64,000 nt of DNA, from contig CM051514.1 of assembly GCA_028015205.1 (NCBI GenBank), positions 29,094,150 through 29,158,149 of the forward strand, written 5' to 3'. The notes below the pieces were generated by a model. That model was given only the letters and a program-made list of their open reading frames with translations. It made no database searches and was not told where the DNA came from. How positions within the stretch are numbered: the first letter of the stretch is position 1; each line of letters starts with the position of its first letter. The position numbers and the translations under genes were made by a program. Shown here piece after piece: positions 45,650 through 57,890 of the stretch. The DNA is from Mytilisepta virgata (Eukaryota; Mollusca; Bivalvia; Mytilida; Mytilidae).

Positions 45650-46240
45650 ACTGTACCATCTTATTAATGCATGCATGGTTCAAATGAAGTAGATCGAATT
45701 GATCAAGCAAAAGAAATTTTGGCCTACAAACTTGTCGTTAAATCTTCTTTTACAATTGACATGAATTGAATTCTACATCTTTGAATAATAAGCTAGAGTG
45801 CTATGATTGAAAGCCACATCTCTGAATTCTGCATTAAAACAGCTTTTAATAACCTCTACAAATCCTTAATCATCTGGTCTAGGTAAAATATATAAAAACA
45901 AAATGCGACAAATTTTTGTTTACAGAAGCAATGAGGTTGAATTATAGAATTGATATTTGATCTAAATTGATTACTAGATTAATGAAAAATATTATTTGTC
46001 CCAACATAAATAATAATGATACAAAATTCTGTACATTTAAATCAGATCTACTCAGCTGGCGGACAAGTCGCTCTGAGATAAGTCTTCCAAAGGTTTGAAT
46101 TTCGGTATTCTTCAAGTCAGGAAAATATTTGCTTATGGAGTCCCTATCATCAAAGTCAACCTGTTCCAAGCTTTCTTACCTAAAATGAGGGAACACCACA
46201 TTTAAAGGCCCACGACGCTCCCCCCGCTTAAACACCCTAT
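45650..46240 (-). pseudogene. SGNH-hydrolase-like remnant 3
   Basis: The minus frame 45,942-46,169 encodes EQVDFDDRDSISKYFPDLKN, then TEIQTFGRLISERLVRQ and SRSDLNVQN. One frameshift on, IIYVGTNNIFH aligns with the HVGTNDI block of the other two copies. The distal stretch to 46,240 (TTAAAGGCCCACGACGCTCC) matches 22,580-22,620. Inactive. Confidence 0.55.
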
Positions 46241-48589
46241 AACGCACAGGCTTAAAAACGCCATTGTGGCTACCTCGCAATAAAAAGGCTGACAAACTTA
46301 AAGTTGTTTGAAATTATTTACACATAGCCATATAGGCAGAATATGGACATAAATTATAATTTAAATTTTTAATCAATGGAATCTTTAATTTTCTGTCCCA
46401 AAACTGAATGGTTTTAGTCCACTTAACGGAGTTTGGGCATAACACTGATTTTGCAACCCAAACTGTAGATTTATTTTTTTTTATTAATAAAATAATAATA
46501 TGGTAGTTAAATTTGTTTAAACATACAATAAAAGGTGCTTATTTCGTTCGACAGAATAAACATGATAAAGCGGTGTAAATATAAATTACTTTTTAATGAG
46601 GATGTATATTTGTATCTAGCTTCCTATATTTTTATCAAGCATTGATGCGCCTCAAGGAATAACTGGTGTTCCCCAGTTACATCCCTATAACCTTGAAAAT
46701 GTAGCTATAAGTTGAATTTGAACGTTCTGTGTTAAAACACTTTTTCTGGTTTTTGATGAAAATTTAAATGTATAGTATGTTCGAAAATTTTTTTTAAGGC
46801 TTTCGATTCAATGCATTAACTTTTGAAAAACTTTTCTGGTTATCATAATATCTAGGAGCCATGTTCTTAGAACGTCTTTCTGTAGTCTTACATTTTTATA
46901 AGTCAACAAAATGCAAATATCACCTTTAAAGTCCATTGAATTTAAAAAAATAAGTTGTAGTGTTTGGTTTAATTTAATTGCATGACCAAAAACTTTTAAT
47001 AAAATAAGCTGAAACATCCGATCTTACACAAGTGTACCTTAGTAGCGGAATGGGAATTATTTCATGTGGACGGTTGTAATATCTTAACAACATTGCTAAT
47101 TTGGCTTAAAAATTAAAAATAAACTATTACTGTTTTAACGTTTATTGTCGTACAAATACCATGTTCTCAATAATGGAACAAACCTTTCCTGCATGATGGC
47201 AAAATAGGAACATAAAGGGTTGTCAGGCTCGACACATACATGTACCCGTAGCAGGCAATACATTGGTACTCAACACCAGACCATAGGCTATAATAATCCA
47301 AAAGTGACATCAGAAGGAGAGATAGATACTTACGAAAACCTACCTGTGCTAGTTTCTAAAACTTGCTAAAGTTATTAGGGTTATCAAATTGTATTCCAAA
47401 TCTGTTTTTATTTCATACATTGTATCCATTAGCTTATATCATGTCTTTAGGCCAACTAAATGATAAAGAATATTTTAGTCCACTAATATTTCATAACGAA
47501 AAAAAAAGAATATTAAAAAAGTTGGAAATTCAAAATAAATCTAATTTCTGATCAATTTTTCGAGCTACCATATTCATGTTAGTATTTTGTTGTCACAAAA
47601 TGATGCATGAGCAAAAAAAATGAAAAAATAATTGTTTGCATGAGTGATGATTTATATAATTTATTTTGTGTATAAGTCCTCACGATTTGCAAAAGCGGCA
47701 CCAGTCCAAATCCGAAGCCTCAGGATAACGGTAAGTGTATTTAATTTTAAACTCTGTTACAAGGATTTAGCCTTTCAATAAAGTTTGATTTTGAAAGTTT
47801 TCCTTTGTTTTTTATTTAAAGTATATTTCTGATATAAAGTGATTATCTCCCGTTTTATGTCACATGATCTCATTGCATTCCTTTCCAGTCACAATTCTAT
47901 ATTTCTAATGAATTACCTGGACTATTTCATCTCATAATGATATCCATGTTTCAGGTTTTTTGGATCAGATTTATTTCTCGACTTAGTAAACAGTCGTTAT
48001 ATCTTTTTAAAGGATCTGATACTGATGAAAAGAAAATTACAAGCCAAATATCTCAATTTTTAACATTTTTTTTTATTATAATCAATTAAGATATTTCCGT
48101 GTAAGAATACAGTTCCTTTGATTAAACCCATACCAAAATACTATTATTAAAATAGCGGATTCAAATTTTTAAATAACTTTTTTTTAAAACGAAAGTTCGA
48201 TTTTTGGTTATATCAGAATAAATTACTAACTAAGATTTTTCCTTTTGCCAATATCATTACTTTTGCATCGCAATTAATGAAAAAAATACTTGATATAAGT
48301 AATGGTTTTAGTTTCATACCGTTGTTAAACAATAACCCTGGATGTAGGGAGAGGACTGACGCTCGTATCATTTTTAAGAAAGATATTTAAAATGTTCGCA
48401 CCATGGCTTTGCTTTTCAGTTTTGGTCAATTTGAGATGTTTTGAATTTGATATACAAGGATTTGAATTATGGTTTTGCTTTTCAACATTTTAGGTCTTGA
48501 TCACAACTGATAAATCGTAATTAAAAGAAATGTGCACACCCTGTTAAGTTCGAAGATATTGTTATCGGGGTGATATCTGTCTGTCTGTC
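46241..48589. other. Gene-poor AT-rich stretch
   Basis: No supported gene. At 47,670-47,725 a short frame SRFAKAAPVQIRSLRIT ends at ACGGTAAGTGT, a good splice-donor match, but I find no partner exon. From 48,545 the GTCTGTCTGTCCGTCCGTCA leader of the following satellite array begins. Confidence 0.4.
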
Positions 48590-49260
48590 CGTCCGTCACA
48601 CTTTTTTTGTGACCTGAACTCCTCATTCATTTTTATTTTCATGCATTTGATTTCTATACAGTATTTTCACATTCTATATGTAGATGCGCAATAAGATTTT
48701 ACAATTTTTGTTTTGAAAAATTGGTCCGATAAGGGTCGAAGTTTGAAAATTTTGAATTTAAGATGATAACCTAAACCTCTCTTTCAATTTTCATTTTACG
48801 CATTTCATTTCTATATAGTATCCTCACATATTATACGTACATGTGCAATACGATTTTAGAATTTTGATTTTCAAAAATTCTGGTCCACAGGGGTCGCATT
48901 TCGGAAATTGTGAATTTATGTTGAAGACCTAAACTTCTCAACCATTTTTAACTTCATACATTTAATTTCTATACAGTATTGTCACATTCTGTATGCGGAT
49001 GTGCAATAAGGTTTTAGAATTTTGATTTTAAAAATTTGAGACCCACAGGGGATCAAAGTTCGGAAATTGGATATTTAAGCTTGTGACTTTAACACTTCTA
49101 TTGTTTTTCATTTAGTGCATTTAATTAATATACAGTATTATCACACACTGTATGTAGAGGCGCAATAAGGTTTAGAATTTTGTTTTTCATAACTTGGGAC
49201 CCACATGGTCAAAGTTCGAAAATTGGGAATTTAAGCTTGTGGTCTAAACTCTTCTTTCAT
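48590..49260 (+). repeat. ~160 bp tandem satellite, array 3 (forward)
   Basis: Four consecutive monomers of about 155-165 bp with the shared order: TTTCTATACAGTATT, TCACATTCTGTATG, GCGCAATAAGGTTTTAGAAT, GACCCACAGGGG, GTTCGGAAATTGG, TTTAAGCTTGTGAC. It is the forward version of the arrays at 2,085 and 4,745, with a related fragment at 52,445-52,560. Confidence 0.85.
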
Positions 49261-49569
49261 GTTTCATTTGTAATCAAATATATGATTGTGAAAAAGGTGC
49301 ACATGGGTACAACATGTGGGGACTGCGGGTTAAGCTGTCGTTTCCGTCTGCCCCAGTCTAGTTTCATTAGTTATAAGTTAACAGTATTGTAAATCCGATA
49401 CATTTTCATAGTTTTTACATTAAATATTTTGTCTACATTTAGTACCAAACTTACTGCATAATAATTAACTGATTGTTTGAGTTTCTTATCGCTGTTAAAC
49501 ACTAAACCGTGATTTAGATAGAGGATTTGCGCTTAAATCATTGTTTTAAGTAACCAAAATCAAGATAAG

Positions 49570-49791
49570 ATGACGTATCTGGATGCTCGTAGAAACACGG
49601 GAGGTAATCAATATAACAGTGAACAGAACAAATATCATGGGAGACATGATTATGAAAGACCGAGAAAAACGTACAACAGATATCGACATGCCCCTGGATA
49701 TGGAAGAGTGAACAATTATAATGATGATGATTTCAGGGACAATATTAACATGCAATTACTTCGCTTAGCATTAAATGGCTTTATTTGTTAA
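49570..49791 (+). CDS. Small hypothetical ORF, Arg/Asn/Tyr-rich
   Basis: 73 codons from an ATG preceded by AATCAAGATAAG. The product has RRNTGGNQYNSEQNKYHGRH, DYERPRKTYNRYRHAPGYGR, VNNYNDDDF and a hydrophobic end INMQLLRLALNGFIC. It is low-complexity, basic and disordered-looking until the last 15 residues. It lies 870 bp upstream of the LINE endonuclease start at 50,659, so it could be the C-terminal end of that element's ORF1. The intervening sequence is AT-rich and frame-free, which weakens that idea. Confidence 0.35.
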   Translation: MTYLDARRNTGGNQYNSEQNKYHGRHDYERPRKTYNRYRHAPGYGRVNNYNDDDFRDNINMQLLRLALNGFIC

Positions 49792-50658
49792 ATTTTAAGG
49801 AGTGGAGGATATAAAACAAAAGAGTAATTTTGTTTTGTTTGTGCTCTATTAATTTTTTGGTTTTTTTTTGCTTTTTTGTTTTTTTTTTAGTTTGATACTT
49901 TTCAATATCTCAAGAAAGATATAATTAAATTGTATATTATAACTACCATATAGTGTGACAAACCCAAAATAATAAAAAATGATATATTATATATTATATA
50001 TATTATAAATAGAAGATAGAAAAAAATCTATAACACTTGATAGTTTAAAGTTTAAATGAAAAAAAACGATAAATGATAAATTTATGAACACTCAAAAGTG
50101 TTCTCCTTAGCAAGAATTTACAAACTAGGAAGGGATAAAAGTATGAAGAGAGATTAGGAAAAAGAAATGAGTATTAGTTGAACAGGTGTGAAAATGATGT
50201 ACAAGTATTGTTCTGGGAAACAAAAATGTACTAGAGTTATCCTTCTTGTCATGGAAATTGAAGTTACATGAAGCATTGATGAATGCTTATTTTTGTCTTG
50301 ATATTTTTCTTTTTATATTATTACTTTATTAAAGTAAATTAAAAATATGTAAAGTCTGTACAATTGACAAATGATAAAGCTTGATAATCAGCATCACAGA
50401 TGACCTATTTTGAAAGGCATAAATGAAAAGGATATATATAAATAAATGTAGAATATTTCTATTCTAATAATTCAAATAAAAAGAAATGAAATTCAATAAG
50501 AACAATTTTTGTTGAAAGTAAGCGGGATATAAATTTTCTATCAAAACACAAGGAAAGTTGGTATGACTGCTATTGTAATACATGAATTTACATATATCTG
50601 TATACTTACTTGTATAAATGTCATCTCTGTGCCAGATATTATATATATACAAATCAAC
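49792..50658. other. AT-rich spacer
   Basis: T-rich and TATA-rich sequence (TATATTATATATTATATATA near 49,985) without a coding frame. It may be the untranslated part of the LINE that follows. Confidence 0.35.
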
Positions 50659-52430
50659 ATGAACAATAATTTGTCAATTTCTTCGTGGAACATTCAGGGG
50701 CTGAGAGACAAGTATAATGATGATTTTTTCTTATCATATATCAAACATGATATTAACATTCTACTGAAACTTGGAAAGGATCAGATCCAAATTATAATTT
50801 TCCAGAATTTAAAACCCTTCAAAAATGTCGAAAAAAGAAAAAAAGATCAAAGCGGTTTAGTGGAGGAATAATTATAGCTTATAAATCAAAACTACACAAG
50901 GGAATATCCGAACTAGAAATTTCATCATCAGAAAACAGGCTGTGGTTTAAGTTAAATAAAAACTTTTTTGGCTTCAAAAAAGATCTTATTATTTGTGCAT
51001 GTTACATTCCCCCAATTAGTTCCCCACACTATTGTGAGGATTTTTCAAAACTAGAGACAGAAATATCAAACCTAAATGGTAAAGTTAATATTCTTATTAT
51101 AGGGGATCTGAATGCAAGAATTGCTGATTCATTAGATTTTATTCAAAATGAAGGGGATCCACATATTTCACTTCAAAATATTTTACCAGGCAACTGCAAT
51201 CAAGATTTTAATTTACAAAGAATCTCTACAGATAAAGTATTTAACACACAAGGTCAGAGTTTAATTGACTTATGCATTGCCTTCCAGCTCAGAGTGTTAA
51301 ATGGTAGATATGTAGGAAATCTGTTTGGGAATTTTACTTGTCAAAAACCAATCGGAGCGAGCACTCTGGATTATGCTTCAGCTGATGTGGACCTTATGAA
51401 ATCAATAATTTTTTTTTCAAGTATCTGATTTAACATACATCACATCATTCACTAATTTCAGTGCATATTAATTGTGAATTTGATCTGGATAATACATAAA
51501 AAAAGCTACTTTTAAGTATCATATTGATCATTCATATAGATGGGAACAAATATCCCAAAATAAATTAATCAATGGCATGAGTGAACCAGATACCGTGAAA
51601 GAAATAAAATCCTTTGAAAATGAAACTTTTGAAAATAATCAAAGTGGGATAGATAACGCAATAAGTAAATTAACTGAAATCTTTGAAAATTTAGTTAGAA
51701 AATCTTGTAAAATAATTAAACATTCAAAACATAAGAAAAAAAAGAAAAGAAAATGGGCTGATGAAGAAATAAAAGATAAAAAAGAACAGTTGTCAATTTA
51801 GGACATAAGCTTAGGTTAGAACCATACAATCTAGAGTTAAGACAAAACTTTTTTAAACAGAGTAAAGACCTAAAAAAATCTGTTAAACGAAAAAAATACC
51901 TATTCAGAAAAAATATTTTCGATAAATTATTAAAAATGAAAGAAACAGACCCTAAACAATATTGGCAATATTTAAATTCACTAAAAAATGATTCAAATAA
52001 GTGTAATGATAATCTTATAAATATCAAAGCCACTATAGAAGAAATGCAACAGCATATCCAAGGCCAAGGGGAACCAGAAAAATAAAATAAGGATTTTTGT
52101 GAAAAAATAAATAATCATAATAAAAATTACAAGCAAATATTAAAGGTAAATGTCATCACTGATACACCTTTCTCTATAAATGAGGTAAAAAATGTATAAA
52201 TAAAATGAAATCAAGGAAAAGTCCTGGTCCTGATCTTATATTAAATGAAATAATAAAAAATAGTTCAACAGTAACTTGTAAATCTCTTGTTAAACTTTTT
52301 AACTTAATATTAAACACAGGTAAATATCCTGAAAATTGGAGAAAACCTTTTACTATCCTTATTTTTAAGTCTGGGGATAATTCAGATTTAAACAACTACA
52401 GAGGAATATCCCTTCCAAACTCCATTTTTG
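50659..52430 (+). pseudogene. LINE ORF2: AP endonuclease plus start of RT, broken
   Basis: From ATG 50,659 the protein reads MNNNLSISSWNIQGLRDKYN. A frameshift near 50,765 precedes LETW and GGIIIAYKSKLHKGISELEI, LIICACYIPPISSPHYCEDF, VNILIIGDLNARIADS (GDLNAR, catalytic) and LIDLCIAFQLRVLNGRYVGN, GASTLDYAS. This is an apurinic-like endonuclease domain of the non-LTR type. Its final SDH motif reads SHH (SHHSLISVHIN). A lysine-rich linker follows with further shifts, then KMKSRKSPGPDLILNEIIKN and ENWRKPFTILIFKSGDNSDL, NNYRGISL: the opening RT blocks. Similarity ends near 52,430, before the FADD-type catalytic motif, so the RT core is missing. Confidence 0.8.
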
Positions 52431-52444
52431 TTTCAGTGGTCTTA

Positions 52445-52560
52445 TTTGTTTATAATATTGTTCTTCACTAGGTGTAGATGTGCAATAAGGAATTTCAATT
52501 TTGAAATTTGATTCAGGGTACAATTTTTAGACTGAAATTGTGAAATTGCTTATTTTTCAC
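52445..52560 (+). repeat. Partial ~160 bp satellite monomer
   Basis: TAGATGTGCAATAAGGAATT, TTGAAATTTGATTCAGGG and GAAATTGTGAAATTGC match the middle of the monomers at 48,590-49,260. It directly follows the truncated LINE. Confidence 0.55.
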
Positions 52561-53389
52561 TGTTATTTTTTTTACTTGTTCAGTGCGGGGATGGACATCG
52601 TTCATGATGGAATCAATTGTTTTACTATAGTTTCTGGATTATGTATATTAATATTAATGTACAGTTTTATGTCTTCCAGGATTATACTGAAAGCTAAGAG
52701 CAGATGAGACGCCCAAAGATTCATGGATATTGTTTTAAATTTTCAAAACTTGTTTTAATTTTAAATAAAAAGTGCATATTTCAGTTTTATTGTGCATTGC
52801 TGATATTTAAATGTATGGCATTTGTACTTTGAAATTAAATCCCTCTTTATTTCCCACCAATAAGTTAAAATTCCATATGATGTTATCTTTGTGTTCCAGA
52901 CGAATCATATTTAATTTCTTTCTGATGCAAGTTCCTTGCTCCAATGTTGAATTTTGTATATGAATTTATAGACCATTCCATCATCTGATCGGGGTCACAT
53001 TTCAAAACATATTGGTACAACTACGGTAAGTTCCAAGTGTGATCTGATTTTCAGATTTTGTTGCGAGTTCACTCTCTTTGTTCTATTGACATCAATTTTA
53101 ATCCTAGTCATACGAAACAAGGACCAGAAATCTACCATAGGCGTTGTCCTGATCATCTGGTAAGATGTGGAGATTTCATTTATTGTCGAGGATCTTGCAT
53201 TAATTTTAAAAATGACGAATATTAATAAAACACAATCATGTCATTTGCTCTCTTGTATCTTACAGTAATATTGTTTGAATTCACCTTATATTCGGTGGCA
53301 TTTTATGTGACATGGCAACCCTTAGATTCGAATTACGTGTCATGAAGACATGAAACCTGCACTTTTAAGACTTAAGAGTTAAAAGAATA
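52561..53389. other. No gene recognised
   Basis: AT-rich sequence. GGTAAGTTCC at 53,030 and GGTAAGATG at 53,160 look like splice donors but are not joined to any convincing coding frame. Confidence 0.35.
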
Positions 53390-54910
53390 ATTGATTGATT
53401 GGTGGATCTATTGTTGTTTGCTTAACTACCACTGGCAAATATTCCATGGTTCTTAAGGACAAGAACCTGTTCACCAAATTATCAAACACAGTTAAAACAG
53501 GGGTGGGATGGGACACAAAGGAGAACCAATTTTGACTGCCACTGTAAAAGATTTTTGGTTGAGTAGGTTCCGATAATTTATCATTCTATAGTGGCCATCA
53601 GCCTCCTCTTGTTGGGAAAGTACAGAAGGATCTTTAGCGTGCAGGTAGTGTGGCATTCTCCAAACACGTTACCCATATGGTCCACGATCAGGCTTTCCGT
53701 ATTTTGACTTGACAACGGCCTCTCCCTCGCCCATGGAGAGGGTCTCTCTTATCCGCCACCTGGGTACGTGTTAAGCAGGTCGAGCTCCAGTGATTCATCA
53801 CAAGTGCCTAGAAGGGTTAATAAAATTTACAGAATAATTTCTCTGATGTAAAATGTACTTCACAGGTAGTTTTGACTCTATAGATTAATATTTAACACTA
53901 CAGACCCGTATTGATAGCACGTAATGTAATTGATGAGAAGAAGTCTTTTTGTGTCACATATAACAATTGAAGATACAACAAAAATATATCAATGAATGGA
54001 AAAATATATTTGCAATAAATAGACTCTGTCGGTACTTGCAAATTATTCCAAGAATTTTAAAACTTTAATTAATCCAAGTTAAAATTAAGGACACTACATA
54101 CATAACAAAGATAAAGTAGAAGGATTTTTTGCTGTCACAAAAGAATAGATTGTTGTCATCACTCAATCAAATAATTGTTGCATAACATCAGTGATTTAGA
54201 TTTTGGACTTTCTACGAGTGTCCTTACAACACATCCTGCAACGGAATAGTTAAGACTTCTACCGCACTTACGTAAGTGTCTATAAATCATTTGTTTAGCG
54301 TCTGTATACCGGCTCTATAGCGTCTGTACATAGTCCGTTCACCGTATCGTTTGACATAATGGTAAATCTCAACGTAAAACAACGTTAAGCATTTTATTAA
54401 GCGTATGGTTTATGAAATTGTTTATCTTATGGTAAATGGTAAAGTATATCTTTTTATTTAACGTATGGTAGATCGTATGGTAAATGATGTATCGTTCATC
54501 GTTTCGTTAAGTGTTTGCGTCAACCAAATCGTTTGTTCGTCGTGATGGATTAAGGGAGCTCAATTCGTAATGCTGCCTAGCGCGTCCCCAGATGGGTGAT
54601 AGAGAAGACCCTCTCGTTGTGGGTTGTCATTTCACCACGAACTATAGTTAGTAATGTGTTTGGAGTATGCAGGCTAAATCCCCCTTCTGTAGTTTTCAAA
54701 AAAGATTAGGCTAATGGCCGCTGCAGAAGGAAAAATCATCCGACCCTATCTAACCATCCTCCCTTTACTATGGCAGTCAAAATTAGTTCCCGTTTGTGTC
54801 CCATCCCACCCTATTTGAATTGTTTGGTAAATTGAACAGGTTCTCGTCCTGAAAAAGCATGAAATATTTGGCACTGGACATTAAGCAACAATCAATCAAT
54901 CAGTCAATCG
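53390..54910. mobile_element. 1.5 kb element with ~400 bp inverted arms
   Basis: Arms 53,390-53,800 and 54,545-54,910 are inverted copies: TTGATTGATT start, GTTGTTTGCTTAACTACCAC against TTGTTGCTTAATGTCCAGTG, GACAAGAACCTGTTCACC against GACGAGAACCTGTTCAAT, GGGATGGGACACAAA, TTTTGACTGCCA, GAGAGGGTCT, and GAGCTCC at the inner edge. The 745 bp centre has no gene; its right third is the CGTATGGTAAA minisatellite. This is a non-autonomous DNA element by structure. A second, partial copy lies at 40,500-41,375, and the ATTG-rich end is, from memory, a widespread mollusc repeat terminus. Confidence 0.75.
54285..54545 (+). repeat. Degenerate CGTATGGTAAA-type minisatellite
   Basis: Short words CGTATGGTTTA, TTATGGTAAATGG, ACGTATGGTAGATCG, CGTATGGTAAATGA, CGTTTCGTTAAG and AGCGTCTGTA recur every 10-20 bp. 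The tract sits immediately inside the right arm of the element and is absent from the 40,500 copy, which ends before this point. Confidence 0.6.
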
Positions 54911-56141
54911 CTCGTTCGGCGTAATCTTCGGTGATTCGTCGTTTTTTAGCAGACCACGCCCGAAAAAACAAATTTTAGCCCTTCTGTTTCCATAAAAAAA
55001 ACACATAAATGTATAAGTTGCAATAATAGTAAATAAAAAAATAAATTTAATTTTAAACACAACTTCATTATTATAGCTCTACTAATAATCACGTCATCTT
55101 TATATTCTGTAAAATAATTCATTATATATTAATTTAAGGTTGTGAATTTAATTTAGATAATACATGTACTTAAAATTGTGAATATTGTTATTATATTTCA
55201 TCACAGTGACTATAGAATTTTTCGATTATAGTTTAAAAAAATAAGAATTGACGTACACACTTATGAAAAATATTTACTTTTGTGTCCGAGTAAATAAGCG
55301 AAATAAGCACATCCTGTGCATAAAAATTGGCATCACAGAGCTCACAAGTACGTAAGAGGCTGGTATATATAATGTCTTCATGTTTTTCTATGCATACAAC
55401 ATATCTACATTACTTTGCACACAGAAGAAATGAGACGAATTACATGTTTCTCAGATGAGAACAGAATTCTATGTCTTCACTGTCAAACAAATTTTTATAT
55501 ATTTCCTCTATTTTTTGTACTTATACTGATTCAACAGTGAGCGACAAGACGGGTGTATCATAATTCACGCGAATTAGATATTGCAATTAACTCTACAAAA
55601 CGTAAGAGTTTGGAAGCCCACTCCAGGGATCGTTAATCCAGGGAACGACGTGCACTCAGAAACCATGATTTAGGGAGAATAGAATTGGATGCATTGCATT
55701 TGACGCAAAATTCCTTCCGAATATTTGAGTTCATTCCAGCTAGCAGACACGATCAGGCATGACAAAGAGGAGAAGCGTGACCATTGATCACAGCAAACAT
55801 GACCATACATGAAAGTGAAATGTAGCGAGATCATGGATCACTCATTCTTTCTAAGTTGCGCACTTGGTGTGGTGTTTTTATTTTTTTTTATTTATTTTTT
55901 TTTCTTTTTTGCTAATTTAGATTATGATTGACTTCTGATTCGGATCCGTGTTGCTTTTGTTTATACATTTATTCTCTTTTTGTCATTTGAACTTTCTAAT
56001 TAGTTGGCAATTTTTGTGTGTGTGTATGTTTTTTTCAAAATGATTTGTTGAAAAGATTTTTCTTCCTATATGTTATTTAAAACATATTTATCAAGTAGTA
56101 TTAATTTTTTTTCATAGTTTTTTGTATGAAATAAAAAGAAA
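54911..56141. other. Gene-poor AT-rich stretch
   Basis: No supported gene or shared repeat. It includes T-rich runs at 55,870-55,910. Confidence 0.4.
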
Positions 56142-56782
56142 GGTCATATTTTATGTTGGTTAGATCGATTCAAAATTATACAAGAAAAGTTAAATTTCTG
56201 GCTTAAATGTCATTATAACATTGAACAAGATAATGTTTTTAGTATTGAAATTGGGGCATTAATAACTAGATTGTTTCCCCTTATCAATTGAATAATGGCA
56301 TGAGAGTCAATCCAGTGAAAGTGCGTCAGGTAATCTAATCAATATCATATGCCGAGTTATGATTGATAACCCGTGAAAATATACAATTACCTGCTCTGCT
56401 ATTAGAGTTTCGAACTGTGAAAAAAGTTCTTTAAAAATGGAAATTATTTGATAGCTTGAAATTGAATTTGTTTTCTCATGCCATAAACCATTTTCTCGTA
56501 TTTTCATTTGTAGCAAACTGCCACTACAGGATTTGTCATGAATATTCAATAATTTAATCGAAAATAACTATGCAAATTAAAAGGTTAACTCCGCCCGATA
56601 ATTGCAATAAAATAGAATAACACAAACGTACGTTGTAACCGGATTATCCTGATCAATGTTATTTCTATCCTACTTATAAAAAATGACTTTAAGGCATGAT
56701 ACATAAATAACATTCACAAACTTTATAAGCCATTCCAGCCTGATTCTATGATTAGATGCCCCGGGTTTATGTTGGTCATTGA

Positions 56783-57210
56783 GGATTACTGCTGTCATGA
56801 AAGCTTCGTAACCAGTGTTTTATCAGGGATAATATGATGTCATCACTTGAGAAATTTTAGGTCGTCATCACGAATTGATTGACCGTTACAGTGTTCCAAT
56901 ATCTAAGATGATGTTGGACCTGTTCCCACTGTCGTAACACTTCATGTGCCTCCACCGATTTGTGACTTCCACCGATTTGACATTGTTGAACTTCACGACG
57001 GGTTCCGCAGCGGAGCAGGAACTGCTTACCCTTCCGTAGTACCTGGGTTGACTCCTGGTTTTTATGGGAGCTCGTGTTGTTCATTGTTTTTATAGTTTTT
57101 GGTGTTTCTTTGTTGTGCTTGTGGTTGTTCGTTTGTCTTCCCGGGTTTGTCTGTCCATTGGATTACGTTTTTTGATTGCTCCTTAGGTATGTTTGTCCTT
57201 TTTATACATT
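56783..57210 (+). pseudogene. Penelope-like RT C-terminus plus family-A tail (right arm)
   Basis: It begins at GAGGATTACTGCTGTCATGA and covers the last ~45 codons of RT and the whole tail (CACCGATTTGACATTGTTGA, AACTGCTTACCCTTCCG, TTGATTGCTCCTTAGGTATG). The 3' flank equals that of the left-arm copy, so it is the same insertion, internally deleted after duplication. Confidence 0.75.
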
Positions 57211-57890
57211 TGGTAGTATTCTTGGCTCTAAGCTATTTACTATTGTTACCATTTTAAGTGGTCTTATACATGTGCTGTGTGCTTATTTTATAGGTACACT
57301 GTTAACTGCTATTTGTTCAACGACTGGCTCTAGTAACTAATTGGGATTTTTGCTCCGTTATTGCCTCGATTCCTCCCAACTTTCCATACAGTTTCTTATC
57401 TGGAATTCAGAGATAAAAGTTCTATTTCTTGTACTTGTAACAAACAAGCTTGTATTATACAGTTATCGACTTGTGAGGTTGTTAATACGGTGAAATATAG
57501 ATCGACAAAAGTAGCGGATCATACATTCATGCACATATGTTACTTTGTTGATTTGGAAGTACATGTACTCAAAAGATTTCTTTTGATACAAAAATATGGT
57601 GATTAATACCAAAATGAAAACAAAATATACAACTGACAGCGTAATTCGGTAGCAATTGCTTCTTCGCCTTATTATTATTAGTAGTAGTAGTAGTAGTGGC
57701 AGTTTTAGTGTATTATGATAGTACTGGTATTATCTGTTGTACAAACGATTATCGACAATAACTGGACTTCAATTGTGCCCTTCCGTTTCCTTCCTTTTTC
57801 TGAGCTCATTAAAATTTGTTTAAATTTTAATTTTTGTGACTAATTTTGAAAAGGACATTTTTACCCAAACAATTCTGGCCAACTTTTAGA

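Noticed and set aside
48590..49260. CRISPR array
   Set aside because: Repeats are ~160 bp and contiguous with no spacers, in a eukaryotic context.
49546..49755. Minus-strand isoleucine-rich membrane protein
   Set aside because: It is the antisense of the Asn/Arg-rich plus-strand frame and arises from ATT/ATC complements.
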